From the NCBI GenBank assembly GCA_963783505.1, contig CAWAOP010000056.1, forward strand, positions 372,001 through 436,000: a stretch of 64,000 nucleotides of DNA, written 5' to 3'. How positions within the stretch are numbered: the stretch's first letter is position 1; every line of letters begins with the position of its first letter. Of the stretch, positions 1 through 8,510 are shown piece after piece. A model generated the notes under the pieces. It was given only the letters and a program-made list of their open reading frames with translations, was not told the DNA's origin and searched no databases. The translations under genes were made by a program, and so were the position numbers. The stretch comes from BOG-224 sp963783505 (GTDB lineage: Bacteria > Acidobacteriota > Terriglobia > Bryobacterales > Bryobacteraceae).

Positions 1-835
1 GCATATTGGATTGCGCTTGACGATATTGCTCCGGGCGCCTTGGCCTCTATGGACGCGCAACTCGTTTCACGGACCGAGGCGAAAGCCGCTACGCGCGATG
101 TGAACGCCTTCACCCTGGCCGCTCGCGCTCTCGATTTGCCGGCGTTGGTCACGATCGATGGCGACGCCGTTCGCGTGAAGGCGGGCGCCGGGTTATCTTT
201 TGTCAAGACCGGCGGCCATTGGAAGCAGGGGCGCGCCGAGGCAGGATCGAAGAAGCCCGGCGCCGAAGGCCCCATCGCAACCGCGGAATCCGGCGCGCAC
301 ATTTATGTCTACGGGACCGCCGACGATCCGCCCCAGGAAGTTCTCGACGCCCGCCGCCGCGTGGCCGAGCGAGCGGCCGATTGGTCGGTTCCCACGATGG
401 CGCGACCCACGCTGAAGCTGGAGGTAAAAGCCGACGCCGCCGTTACCGCGTCCGATATCGCGCGCGCGAATCTGGTTCTGTTCGGGACGCGCGAGACCAA
501 CTCGATGATCGCGCGCATCGCCCCCGAAATGCCGCTGGCCCTCAACGCGGGCGCGGCCGATTACGGACTGCTGTTCATCGCGCCCGCGGGCGGGCGTTTC
601 GCGCTGATCAGCTCCGGCCTGCCTTGGTGGACCGGCGCCGCGCAGGCCGCCCGCGGCGGCGATGCCCTTCGCGCCGCTTCCGTTCCGCCTTCTCACCACC
701 TTCGGCGATTTCATCTTGTTCCGGGGCTCGCTTGCCAATGTGGCGGCCGAAGGATCGTTTGACCGAAACTGGAAAGTTCCCCCCGAGGCCGCCGCGAGGA
801 TGCTGGCGACCGGAACAGTGACCATTCAAAAATGA
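1..835 (+). pseudogene. 3' part of a frameshifted secreted-hydrolase-like gene
   Basis: The reading frame is open from base 1, so the 5' end lies outside the window. Frame 1 reads sensibly to about 655, including RANLVLFGTRETN and ADYGLLFIAP. From 662 the sensible peptide continues in frame 2 (LLTTFGDFILFRGS ... GTVTIQK) and stops at 833-835. One extra base in the GC-rich run around 640-662 explains this. Blocks like LVLFGTRETN followed by an aliphatic strand occur in C-terminal extensions of secreted alpha/beta-hydrolase or prolyl-oligopeptidase-like proteins; that link is my inference, since no catalytic residues are visible here. The stop overlaps the next ATG (ATGA), so the two genes were probably translationally coupled. 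The frameshift may be a sequencing error rather than decay. Confidence 0.6.
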
Positions 836-2208
836 CACCCGAAGAATTCCGCCGTTACGGACATCAGGCGATCGACTGGATCGCCGCCTTTCTGGAGCAC
901 CCGGAGCGCTATCCGGTGCTGTCGCCCGTCAAGCCTGGGGAATTAACCGCCGCGCTGCCTCCCCGAGGTCCCGAGCAAGGCGAGTCGATAGAGACCATCC
1001 TCGCCGATTTCGAGCGCCTCATAGTACCCGCCAATACGCACTGGAACCATCCTGGCTTCATGGCGTACTTCGCAAATACCGCCTCCGAGCCGGGCATTTT
1101 GGGCGAACTGCTGGCCACGGCTCTGAACCCCAACGGCATGCTTTGGAAGAGTTCGCCGGCGGTAACCGAACTGGAGCAAACCGCGCTACGGTGGCTGCGC
1201 CAGTGGACCGGCTTGCCCGAAGATTGGTTCGGCATTACCTACGACACGGCGTCCGTTTCCACCATGCACGCCATCGCCGCCGCGCGTCAGGCCGCCGATC
1301 CGGAATCCCGCACACGCGGCACGCCGCAGGGGCTGGTGGCCTACGCTTCCGAGCACGCCCACTCATCCGTCGAGAAGGGCTGCATCGCCGTCGGCATCGG
1401 ACAGAATAACTTCCGCAAGGTTCCTGTGGATGCGGAGTTCCGCATGAGGCCCGATGCGCTGGCGGAGATGGTGGAGCGCGACCGCGCGGCCGGCCTGCGG
1501 CCGTTCTTCGTTTGCGCGACCGTGGGCACGACGGCCACCACCAGCGTCGATCCGGTCCCGCAAATCGCGGACGTGTGCGAAAGCCACAACCTCTGGCTGC
1601 ACGTGGACGCGGCTTACGCCGGATCGTTGACGATCGCTCCCGAGTTCCGGTGGGCGTATGCCGGCTGCGAGCGCGCCGATTCGCTGGTCACCAATCCGCA
1701 CAAGTGGCTGCTGACGCCCATGGATTGCAGCGTGTTCTTCACGCGGCGGCCCGAGGTTTTGCGCGCGGCGTTTTCGCTGATTCCCGAGTATCTCCGGACG
1801 GCCGGCGACGCGGGCGCGGTCAACCTGATGGATTACGGCGTTGCCTTGGGTCACCGTTTCCGCGCGCTCAAGCTGTGGTTCATCATGCGCTATTACGGAC
1901 GCGAAGCCTTGGCGGAAATACTCCGCGGGCACGTCCGCCTGGCGCAGGAACTTGCGGCCAAGGTTGATGCGGACCCGCGATTCGAGCGCACCGCTCCCAC
2001 GCCATTTTCCGTAGTCTGTTTCCGCTACCGCGGTACGGACGATGAAAACCGCCGCATTCAAGACGCCGTCAACGCTTCGGGCGAAATCTTCATTTCCGGC
2101 ACGGTCCTCAATGGCCGCTTCACCATGCGCGTAGCTATCGGGAACGCAGCCACCAGGCGCGAGCACGTAGAGCGGGCCTGGGAGTTGGTCGTGAAGCGGG
2201 TGTCTTAA
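832..2208 (+). CDS. PLP-dependent aromatic-L-amino-acid decarboxylase family (group II)
   Basis: This 458-residue protein has the usual length and order of the group II decarboxylases (aromatic amino acid, tyrosine, glutamate). The N-terminal part has NHPGFMAYF. The PLP region has HVDAAYAGS, where the Asp contacts the pyridine nitrogen, and NPHKW, whose Lys (about residue 291) forms the Schiff base. The ATG at 832 overlaps the previous stop. The expected activity is cytosolic decarboxylation of an aromatic amino acid such as tyrosine, tryptophan or DOPA to the amine. The substrate cannot be read from the sequence, and phenylacetaldehyde-synthase-type chemistry occurs in the same fold. No transporter or pathway partner is adjacent. 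Confidence 0.9.
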   Translation: MTPEEFRRYGHQAIDWIAAFLEHPERYPVLSPVKPGELTAALPPRGPEQGESIETILADFERLIVPANTHWNHPGFMAYFANTASEPGILGELLATALNPNGMLWKSSPAVTELEQTALRWLRQWTGLPEDWFGITYDTASVSTMHAIAAARQAADPESRTRGTPQGLVAYASEHAHSSVEKGCIAVGIGQNNFRKVPVDAEFRMRPDALAEMVERDRAAGLRPFFVCATVGTTATTSVDPVPQIADVCESHNLWLHVDAAYAGSLTIAPEFRWAYAGCERADSLVTNPHKWLLTPMDCSVFFTRRPEVLRAAFSLIPEYLRTAGDAGAVNLMDYGVALGHRFRALKLWFIMRYYGREALAEILRGHVRLAQELAAKVDADPRFERTAPTPFSVVCFRYRGTDDENRRIQDAVNASGEIFISGTVLNGRFTMRVAIGNAATRREHVERAWELVVKRVS

Positions 2209-2211
2209 GTG

Positions 2212-2233
2212 GGGCAGGTCTCCAGACCTGCCC
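2212..2233 (+). repeat. REP palindrome, family A, copy 1
   Basis: Arms GGGCAGGTCT and AGACCTGCCC separated by CC, preceded by GTGG. It lies 20 bp before the RAYT gene. The same sequence recurs at 2806, 3546, 4089 and, more divergent, at 25501 and 62823. Confidence 0.85.
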
Positions 2234-2252
2234 ATCGAAAAAGCGAAGCCTT

Positions 2253-2795
2253 ATGCCCTACTACGAACGTCGTCTCCCACACTGGCAACCCGAGGGTGCG
2301 AACCTGTTCGTGACTTGGCGATTGGCCGGCTCTCTCCCGCACGTTTTGAGAGCGTCCGAAGCCGGTGCAGGAACAGCGTTTGCGGAAATGGACCGCGAGC
2401 TCGCCCGAGCCGCAGTCGGCCCAACCTGGCTTTCGGACGATAGGGTGGCGGAGTGCCTCGCTGGTGTGTTGAACTACGGCCACACAGAACTTCACCTCTA
2501 CGACTTGATCGCGTGGGCGATCATGGCGAACCACGTTCATGTCTTGCTCGCTCCCGAGCAGCCGCTCGCACGGATCACCAAGACGCTCAAAGGGTTTTCG
2601 GCGCGCCGGGCCAACGAGATACTCGGCCGCCCCGGCCAGCCGTTCTGGCAGGATGAATCTTACGATCATTGGGCGCGGAATCGAGTCGAGTCCGAAAGAG
2701 TCCAGCGATACATTGAGGGTAATCCTGTTGCCGCCGGGCTGGTGGCTCGGTCTGAGCAGTGGCGCTGGTCGAGCGCCTGGGGACGGGAAGCTTAG
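2253..2795 (+). CDS. REP-associated tyrosine transposase (RAYT, Y1/IS200-like)
   Basis: The 180-residue protein carries the HUH signature NHVHVLL (His about 94 and 96), and a later RYIEGNPVAAGL segment whose Tyr (about 153) is the likely nucleophile. Length and C-terminus (SEQWRWSSAWG) match REP-associated transposases, single-copy domesticated relatives of IS200/IS605 transposases that nick single-stranded REP hairpins. It lies between two near-identical REP palindromes (2212 and 2806) and has two further copies within 1.3 kb, so its presumed substrate is beside it. No IS200-type ends are apparent, fitting a chromosomal RAYT rather than a free IS. Confidence 0.88.
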   Translation: MPYYERRLPHWQPEGANLFVTWRLAGSLPHVLRASEAGAGTAFAEMDRELARAAVGPTWLSDDRVAECLAGVLNYGHTELHLYDLIAWAIMANHVHVLLAPEQPLARITKTLKGFSARRANEILGRPGQPFWQDESYDHWARNRVESERVQRYIEGNPVAAGLVARSEQWRWSSAWGREA

Positions 2796-2805
2796 CTCAT
2801 TCGGT

Positions 2806-2827
2806 GGGCAGGTCTGGAGACCTGCCT
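2806..2827 (+). repeat. REP palindrome, family A, copy 2
   Basis: Arms GGGCAGGTCT and AGACCTGCCT around GG, again preceded by a GTGG-like head (CGGTGGGC). It sits just after the RAYT stop and before the stop of the convergent UPF0173 gene. Confidence 0.85.
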
Positions 2828-2829
2828 GA

Positions 2830-3522
2830 CTACCACTCCACTACTTCGCCTGGGGTCAGTTCCCAGACTTCCGTTTCCAGATCCGTTATCAGATTGGCAA
2901 GCTGCTCCGGACGTCCCGTCAGCGGCGGGAACGTGCCGAAGTGCATCGGAATCACGCGGCGCGGCTTCAAGAGCTTCGACGCCAGCGCGGCTTCGCGCGG
3001 GCCCATCGTGAACAGATCGCCGATGGGCAGGATCGCCAACTCGGGATGGTAGAGCTGCTCGATCAGGTGCATGTCGGAGAACACGTTCGTGTCGCCCGCG
3101 AAGTAGAGCGCGCGGCCGTCTTCGAAGCGCATCACGTAACCAGCGGCCTCGCCGCCGTAAACGATCTTGCCGTCGTCCATGATCCCGCAGCTATGCACCG
3201 CGTGCGTCATCGTGACCGAGGCGCCGCCGCATTGTTGCGTGCCGCCCTTGTTCATGGGCCGCAGGTTTCCCACCGCCTTAGACTCGAGCCAACTGCATGT
3301 TTCGTAAATAGCGACTACTTCCGGCGCGAATCGATTTGCTAACCCGACCGCATCATGAATGTGGTCGAAGTGGCCGTGCGAAATGCAGATGGTGTCCACC
3401 CGCGAGATCCTATGATCCTGCGGATATGATGGATTGCCCTCCGTCCAAGGGTCCATCAATATGACTTGCCCCGAGGGGAGATGGAACTCGAATGTGCCAT
3501 GGCCAAGCCAGATGATCTTCAT
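2830..3522 (-). CDS. UPF0173/UlaG-like metal-dependent hydrolase (metallo-beta-lactamase fold)
   Basis: This 230-residue protein begins MKIIWLGHGTF, typical of the UPF0173 (YtkL) group. Metal ligands are visible as SHGHFDHIHD (HxHxDH), the Asp of AGDTNVFSDM and the His of PMHFGTFPPL. The protein is short, cytosolic and lacks a signal peptide. Family members are metal-dependent hydrolases of largely unknown substrate, distantly related to ascorbate-6-phosphate lactonase UlaG. It converges with the RAYT gene and is separated from the upstream rhodanese gene by a REP palindrome. The fold assignment is secure; the reaction is not. Confidence 0.88.
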   Translation of the reverse strand: MKIIWLGHGTFEFHLPSGQVILMDPWTEGNPSYPQDHRISRVDTICISHGHFDHIHDAVGLANRFAPEVVAIYETCSWLESKAVGNLRPMNKGGTQQCGGASVTMTHAVHSCGIMDDGKIVYGGEAAGYVMRFEDGRALYFAGDTNVFSDMHLIEQLYHPELAILPIGDLFTMGPREAALASKLLKPRRVIPMHFGTFPPLTGRPEQLANLITDLETEVWELTPGEVVEW

Positions 3523-3545
3523 ACCCGGATTATGCCACGCAAAGT

Positions 3546-3567
3546 GGGGAAGGTCGCCAGACCTGCC
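3546..3567 (+). repeat. REP palindrome, family A, copy 3
   Basis: Variant with core AGGTC-GCCA-GACCT and the GTGGGG head, in the 63-bp gap between the UPF0173 and rhodanese genes. Confidence 0.75.
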
Positions 3568-3585
3568 TTTTCGAAGCCGGCGTGC

Positions 3586-4038
3586 TTACTTCACCGGCTT
3601 CGCCATCGGGTCGAGCGGCTGTCCCGCTTCGGCTGGATAGCCTTTGTTGTCCCAATCCAGCGTCATGTTGTTAGGGATGTTCAGCGCTCTGACTTTTGTG
3701 AATCCCATCTGACGCAGTACTTCCATGGCGGGCTTGATATTTGGGCAGTGGTCCCACGGGCAGCAGCCGCAGTAGATCACGATATCGGCGTCCTTGGGTA
3801 ACTTATAAACCGCGGCGCGCAGCGCCGCTATGCCCTCCGGCAGCGAGGCCGGCCCAACGAAAACCGAGCCCGGAATGTGCTTGCCGCGGTATAGCATCGG
3901 GAAGCCAACGTGGTACAAGAGCGGATGTCCGGCGCTCGACCGCAACTGCGCGGCGAGGTCCTTCGGCTGAATCAGCGGAATATCGGCGGCCAGCGCGACG
4001 GCGATCGCCAGAAGTACACATACGGCAGCGATTCTCAT
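3586..4038 (-). CDS. exported single-domain rhodanese-like protein
   Basis: The start at 4038 gives a 150-residue protein beginning MRIAAVCVLLAIAVALAADI, a clear signal peptide; a longer in-frame reading from 4113 would bury it. The mature part has the rhodanese layout: a KHIPGSVFVGP segment and an active-site loop VIYCGCCPWDHCPN, with the catalytic Cys expected in the CGCC cluster. Rhodaneses transfer sulfur or act as thiol/metal-handling domains. The Cys-rich loop and the metal-efflux operon upstream on the same strand could suggest an envelope metal or redox role, but a REP copy separates them and co-transcription is not shown. Confidence 0.8.
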   Translation of the reverse strand: MRIAAVCVLLAIAVALAADIPLIQPKDLAAQLRSSAGHPLLYHVGFPMLYRGKHIPGSVFVGPASLPEGIAALRAAVYKLPKDADIVIYCGCCPWDHCPNIKPAMEVLRQMGFTKVRALNIPNNMTLDWDNKGYPAEAGQPLDPMAKPVK

Positions 4039-4088
4039 AAGCAATACCAGTTTAACTTCGTGCGGCTCCCGCCGGAAAGTGCGGTTCC

Positions 4089-4110
4089 GGGCAGGTCTGG
4101 AGACCCGCCC
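4089..4110 (-). repeat. REP palindrome, family A, copy 4 (reverse orientation)
   Basis: Arms GGGCAGGTCT and AGACCCGCCC around GG on the plus strand. The GTGGGG head is on the minus strand, so this copy is inverted relative to copies 1-3. It sits directly after the stop of the TolC-like gene. Confidence 0.8.
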
Positions 4111-4113
4111 CAC

Positions 4114-5415
4114 TCACGGCAGGACTTCGCGGCCCACGGCCAGATTGAGCTGGCCGGCCGCGGTCATGCATGCGCCAACCAGGTTCAAGTAGGCCACATA
4201 CGTAGCGCGATAGTCGTGCTGCGCGTCGAGGTAATCGACGAGCGCCGCCTGGCCGTGCAGGTAGGAGTATTCCATGGTGTCCCGTACGTCCTTCGCCATG
4301 GGGAGATACTTCTCCCGGTAAGGACGCAGCAATGCGAGCGCGCTTTCAAGCGTGACGTAGGCGGAATCCACGTCGCTAAACACCTGCGCCCGGGCCATCT
4401 CCTCGATGCGTTGCGCGTGGCCGATATCGAGTTCCGTGCGCAATTTCTCACCTTGGTTCCGGTCGAAGATGCGCAGTGGAATTTGCAAACCAAATCCGAT
4501 ATAGCGATCATACGGAGGATTGTGCGCCGCGTCGAAGGTGAACGTCGGATCCGTGGAACCGTTGGCCACCGCCAGCTTGTGGTCCGTTCGGGCCTTGTCG
4601 ATGGCCTGGCTGGCGGCCTTCAGATCGGGCCGGTTATCGGTGGCCACCGCCCGGTACGACTCGAGCGGCTCGACCGGCGTCGAAAACTCGAAAGCGCCGG
4701 CGACATCGAAGTCGTTCACGGGAGTGCGGTCATTCAGCAACTGCAAGAGCTGGATCTTGGACGTACGCAGGTTCACTTCCGCGGTCTCGTAATCCGATTC
4801 GTACTGCGCCCGCTGAAGCTCGATGCGATGCAGGTCCAACTGCGCCAGGTCGCCCGCCTGATACCGGTCGCGGCTGATGGCCAGCTCGCGGTCGAAGTAG
4901 GCCAGATTGTCCGTGGCCAGCGCGAGCACGGCCTTCGCCTGCAGCGTCGCTACGAAGGCGGTCCGCAGGCTGAACAGCAGGGTCCGGATCAAGTCCGCCT
5001 GCTGCGATTCCGTGATGGACGTAGCCTGCTGCGCGCTTTCCTTTCGCAGCTCGCGCTTTCCTTCTCGCTCGTGCAGGTAATTGAGCGCGATCATCGGAAA
5101 AGCGCCGGTAAGCGGCTGATACGGATTCCTGGTGAACAGCTGAAGCTGGTCTAAGCTGAACGACGCGCCGGGATTCGGCCGCAGGAACGCGGTGATTTCG
5201 GAGGCCTTCGATTCGTCGATGTCGATCTCGCCGGCGCGAAGGGCGGGGTTGGCCGCCTGGAATTTCGCGCGGACCTGATCCCACGTGAGCGCCGCCTTGG
5301 GCGTCTGCGCCGGCGCGATAGTCGCGGCAGCCGCGGCGACGATCCAGATTACGATCCGCACCGGGCCTGGAAAACGGGGCTTTGGGCGGTCTAGAGAGTG
5401 ATTCGCTTGCCTCAT
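4114..5415 (-). CDS. TolC-like outer-membrane efflux protein (CusC/CzcC family)
   Basis: I start it at ATG 5415 (MRQANHSLDRP), which overlaps the end of the RND gene and gives 433 residues; a signal-like hydrophobic segment IVIWIVAAAAATIAPAQ follows. The body has the TolC pattern of two outer-membrane-efflux repeats: long amphipathic helices, SRDRYQAGDLAQLDL, and later YSYLHGQAALVDYLDAQ. It would form the trimeric outer-membrane channel for the RND pump encoded immediately upstream. Gene order adaptor-pump-channel with 1-10-nt spacings argues for one operon. The long N-terminal stretch before the signal segment is a little unusual. Confidence 0.88.
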   Translation of the reverse strand: MRQANHSLDRPKPRFPGPVRIVIWIVAAAAATIAPAQTPKAALTWDQVRAKFQAANPALRAGEIDIDESKASEITAFLRPNPGASFSLDQLQLFTRNPYQPLTGAFPMIALNYLHEREGKRELRKESAQQATSITESQQADLIRTLLFSLRTAFVATLQAKAVLALATDNLAYFDRELAISRDRYQAGDLAQLDLHRIELQRAQYESDYETAEVNLRTSKIQLLQLLNDRTPVNDFDVAGAFEFSTPVEPLESYRAVATDNRPDLKAASQAIDKARTDHKLAVANGSTDPTFTFDAAHNPPYDRYIGFGLQIPLRIFDRNQGEKLRTELDIGHAQRIEEMARAQVFSDVDSAYVTLESALALLRPYREKYLPMAKDVRDTMEYSYLHGQAALVDYLDAQHDYRATYVAYLNLVGACMTAAGQLNLAVGREVLP

Positions 5416-5416
5416 A

Positions 5417-8400
5417 TCACACCTGCAACGTATCGCCGTCTCGCGCCACCAGGGCATACAAAACCGGAGCGAGGAAAATGGAAAGCAGCAGCCGGGAAGC
5501 CAGCCCCGCCACAATCACGATGGCGAATGGCTTCTGCGAATCGCTGCCGATCCCCGTGGACATGGCCGCGGGCAGCAAACCGAAACAGGCCACCAGCGCG
5601 GTCATCATGATGGGACGCAGCCTCATCAGCGAAGCTTCGTGCGTCGCGGTCAGGATGTCTTTGCCCTCCAGCCGCAGTTTGTTGATGAACGAGTACAAGA
5701 TGACGCTGGTCTGCACGGCCACTCCCATCAGCGCGACGAACCCCAGCATCGACGAGACGCTGAAATTCGTATGCGTCAAACGCAACGCGAGCAACCCTCC
5801 CACGGGCTCGGTCAGCAGGACGCTGATAAAGATGATCAACGGGAATTTCAGGTTGCCGTACAGCGCGAACAGGATCATGAGAATCAGCACCACCGTCAGC
5901 GGCAGGATGATCTTCATCTGTTGCTGCGAGGCCAGGTAGTCTTTGTACTCTCCGCCCCAATCGAATTTGTATCCGATCGGGAGCGAGATCGCCCGCTCGA
6001 CCTTCTGTCTCGCCTCGCCCACGGCGCCGGCCAAATCGCGGCCCTCCACGCTGAATTGCACGCCGATGTACCGCGAATTGGATTCCCGGTAGATGAGCGA
6101 CGCCCCGCTTTCGACCTTGATGTCGCAGAACTGGCTTAACGGCAGGTACTGCCCGTCCGGCGTCGCGATCAACAGGTTCCTGATGGCGTTCTCGTCGCTC
6201 CTGAACCCTTCCTGCATGCGAACAACGAGATCGAACTGGCGCTCGCCTTGAATCACCTGAGTGGCAGCCTGGCCGCCGAGCGCCGTGCCGACGATCGTAT
6301 TGACATCGCTTACGTTCAATCCGTAGCGGGCCAGTTTTGCGCGGTCGGGGGTGATGATCAGGCTGGGCTGGCCGGTTTCCTTCACCACCGTGATCTCCGC
6401 GATCCCCGGCGTGTGTTGGAGAATCTCTTTCACCTGTGCGGCTTTGTCGTTGAGCAGGTTAAGGTCCGGCCCGAAGATCTTCACAGCCAGCGCGCTCTTG
6501 AGCCCGGTCTCGGCCTCGTCCACGGCGTCTTCCGCGGGCTGCGTGTAATTGAAGATAATTCCGGGAAAGGCCGCGAGTTTTTTCTGCACGGCCTCGATCA
6601 ACCGCGGCTTGGTGTGGATTTCGCCGCTCCAGGAAGGATCGCCGTATGGTTTCAAGCCTACGTAGAATTCGTTGTTGTAGAATCCCGTTGGGTCCGTGCC
6701 GTCGTCCGGCCGCCCCAATTCGTTGGCCACGGTAGTCACTTGCGGGAAGGTCAGGAGAATCTCGCGGATCTGGGGCGAGAGCTTGGAGGCTTCCTCGAAG
6801 GAAACGGTATAGGGCGTCGTGGCTCGCACCCAGAGCGCGCCCTCGTCAAGATGCGGCATGAACTCGCCGCCGATAGACGGGATCAACGTCAACGCCGATC
6901 CGAAAATGGCGACCACGATAGCGACCGTAACCAGCCGGTTACGCAGGCACCAGCCCAGAAGATGGCCGTAGCCCCCGCGCAGCCACTCGTAAAACCGCGC
7001 CCTGGGTTCGTGAACGCGCTTCCCGAGAAAGTACGAGCACAAAACCGGCAGCAGGGTCAGCGTGCAAAGCAACGCTCCCAGCAGGGCGAACGACATCGTA
7101 TCCGCCATGGGCTGGAAGAGCCGTCCCGAAGGGCCGCTCAGCACGTAGATGGGCAGGTATCCCGCGATGATCACCGCGATCGCGAAGAAGATGGGCCGCT
7201 CCACGTCCCGCGACGCCGTACGGATGATATCTACCAGCGAATACTCCGTGCCATACCGCGCCGCCAGTTCGCGGAAAATGTTCTCCACCATGACTACCGA
7301 GCCATCGACGATGATTCCAAAATCGATCGCGCCGATGGAAAGCAGATTCGCCGGGATGTGCCGCCAGTCCAGGCAGATAAACGAGAACAACAATGCGAAC
7401 GGAATGGTCACCGAAACGATGAGCGCCGTACGCACGTTCACCAGGAACAGGATCAGGATGATCAGAACCAGAATCATCCCGCGGAGCAGATTATGCTCCA
7501 CGGTCTTCGTGGTTTCCCCGATCAGCCCCTGGCGGTCGTAATACCCTACCACCTTCACGTCCGGCGGAAGAACGTGCTCGTTGAGATCCTTGGTCATAGC
7601 CTCCACGCGCTTGAGGATGACCTGCGCCTGCTCGCCCACGCGCATCAGGATGACGCCCTCCACGGCTTCGTCCTGATGCATGTAGCCGAACTGGCCGAGC
7701 CGGGGAGCGTACCCGATTTGCACCTGCGCGAGGTCTTTCACCCGCACCGGAATTCCGTTCTTTTCCTGGACGATGATGTTGCCGATGTCCTCGGTGTTCT
7801 TGATGAGGCCCAAGCCGCGGATGTAGAAGAACTGGCCGCCTTGCGAATAAAAGCCGCCGCCGGCGTTGGAGTTGTTGCTGCCGAGTTGATTGAAGATCTG
7901 GGGAACCGTGACGCCATACGCAAAGAGCTTGTTCGGATCGAGCAGCGTCTGGTACTGCATCGTGGTGCCGCCGAATCCGGAATCGTCCGCCACGCCCTGG
8001 ATCGAGCGGTAACGCCGCTCGAGCACCCAGTCCTCAAGGACTTTCAAGTCCTGCGGAGAACGGTCGGGGCTTTGCAGCACGTAGCGGTAAATCAGCCCGC
8101 TCGGGCTGAACATCGGCGAAAGGCTGGGAGTCAGCCCGGCAGGCATCTGAGCGTTGGCCATGCGCTGAAAGGCCTGTTCGCGGACGAAGTACGGGTCCAC
8201 GCCGTACTCGAAGTTCATGGCGATAAACGACAGGCCGTACAGCGAAATCGAACGCAGGGAATCGAGCCTCGGAATTCCGTTCAATTCGATTTCAAGCGGA
8301 ATCGTGACCAGACGCTCCACCTCTTCCGAGGCATGTCCAGGCCACTGCGTGATGAGTTCCACGTGCGGCGGCGAGAGATCCGGATAGGCGTCAATCGGCA

Positions 8401-8500
8401 GCTTCTGGAACGACAACACGCCCCATCCCATAATGGCCAGAGCCGTAATGATAATCAGGAACGGCTGCTTCAGCGCGAAGGAGACCAGTTTGGCGATCAT
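5417..8500 (-). CDS. heavy-metal RND efflux pump (CusA/CzcA family)
   Basis: Start chosen at ATG 8500 (MIAKLVSFALKQPF), preceded by GAGGGAGACGCC, giving 1027 residues, normal for inner-membrane HME-RND pumps. The class signature is DFGIIVDGSVVMVEN in the fourth membrane helix, with the Asp/Glu pair used for proton-coupled metal export. The two large periplasmic loops and about 12 membrane segments are present. Together with the adaptor at 8511-9683 and the channel at 4114-5415 it would export Cu, Zn, Co or Cd from periplasm or cytosol. Specificity cannot be told from the sequence by eye. Confidence 0.93.
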   Translation of the reverse strand: MIAKLVSFALKQPFLIIITALAIMGWGVLSFQKLPIDAYPDLSPPHVELITQWPGHASEEVERLVTIPLEIELNGIPRLDSLRSISLYGLSFIAMNFEYGVDPYFVREQAFQRMANAQMPAGLTPSLSPMFSPSGLIYRYVLQSPDRSPQDLKVLEDWVLERRYRSIQGVADDSGFGGTTMQYQTLLDPNKLFAYGVTVPQIFNQLGSNNSNAGGGFYSQGGQFFYIRGLGLIKNTEDIGNIIVQEKNGIPVRVKDLAQVQIGYAPRLGQFGYMHQDEAVEGVILMRVGEQAQVILKRVEAMTKDLNEHVLPPDVKVVGYYDRQGLIGETTKTVEHNLLRGMILVLIILILFLVNVRTALIVSVTIPFALLFSFICLDWRHIPANLLSIGAIDFGIIVDGSVVMVENIFRELAARYGTEYSLVDIIRTASRDVERPIFFAIAVIIAGYLPIYVLSGPSGRLFQPMADTMSFALLGALLCTLTLLPVLCSYFLGKRVHEPRARFYEWLRGGYGHLLGWCLRNRLVTVAIVVAIFGSALTLIPSIGGEFMPHLDEGALWVRATTPYTVSFEEASKLSPQIREILLTFPQVTTVANELGRPDDGTDPTGFYNNEFYVGLKPYGDPSWSGEIHTKPRLIEAVQKKLAAFPGIIFNYTQPAEDAVDEAETGLKSALAVKIFGPDLNLLNDKAAQVKEILQHTPGIAEITVVKETGQPSLIITPDRAKLARYGLNVSDVNTIVGTALGGQAATQVIQGERQFDLVVRMQEGFRSDENAIRNLLIATPDGQYLPLSQFCDIKVESGASLIYRESNSRYIGVQFSVEGRDLAGAVGEARQKVERAISLPIGYKFDWGGEYKDYLASQQQMKIILPLTVVLILMILFALYGNLKFPLIIFISVLLTEPVGGLLALRLTHTNFSVSSMLGFVALMGVAVQTSVILYSFINKLRLEGKDILTATHEASLMRLRPIMMTALVACFGLLPAAMSTGIGSDSQKPFAIVIVAGLASRLLLSIFLAPVLYALVARDGDTLQV

Positions 8501-8510
8501 GGCGTCTCCC

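Noticed and set aside
3910..5154. 414-codon plus-strand frame
   Set aside because: Antisense of the TolC-like gene; composition mirrors that gene and has no protein-family pattern.
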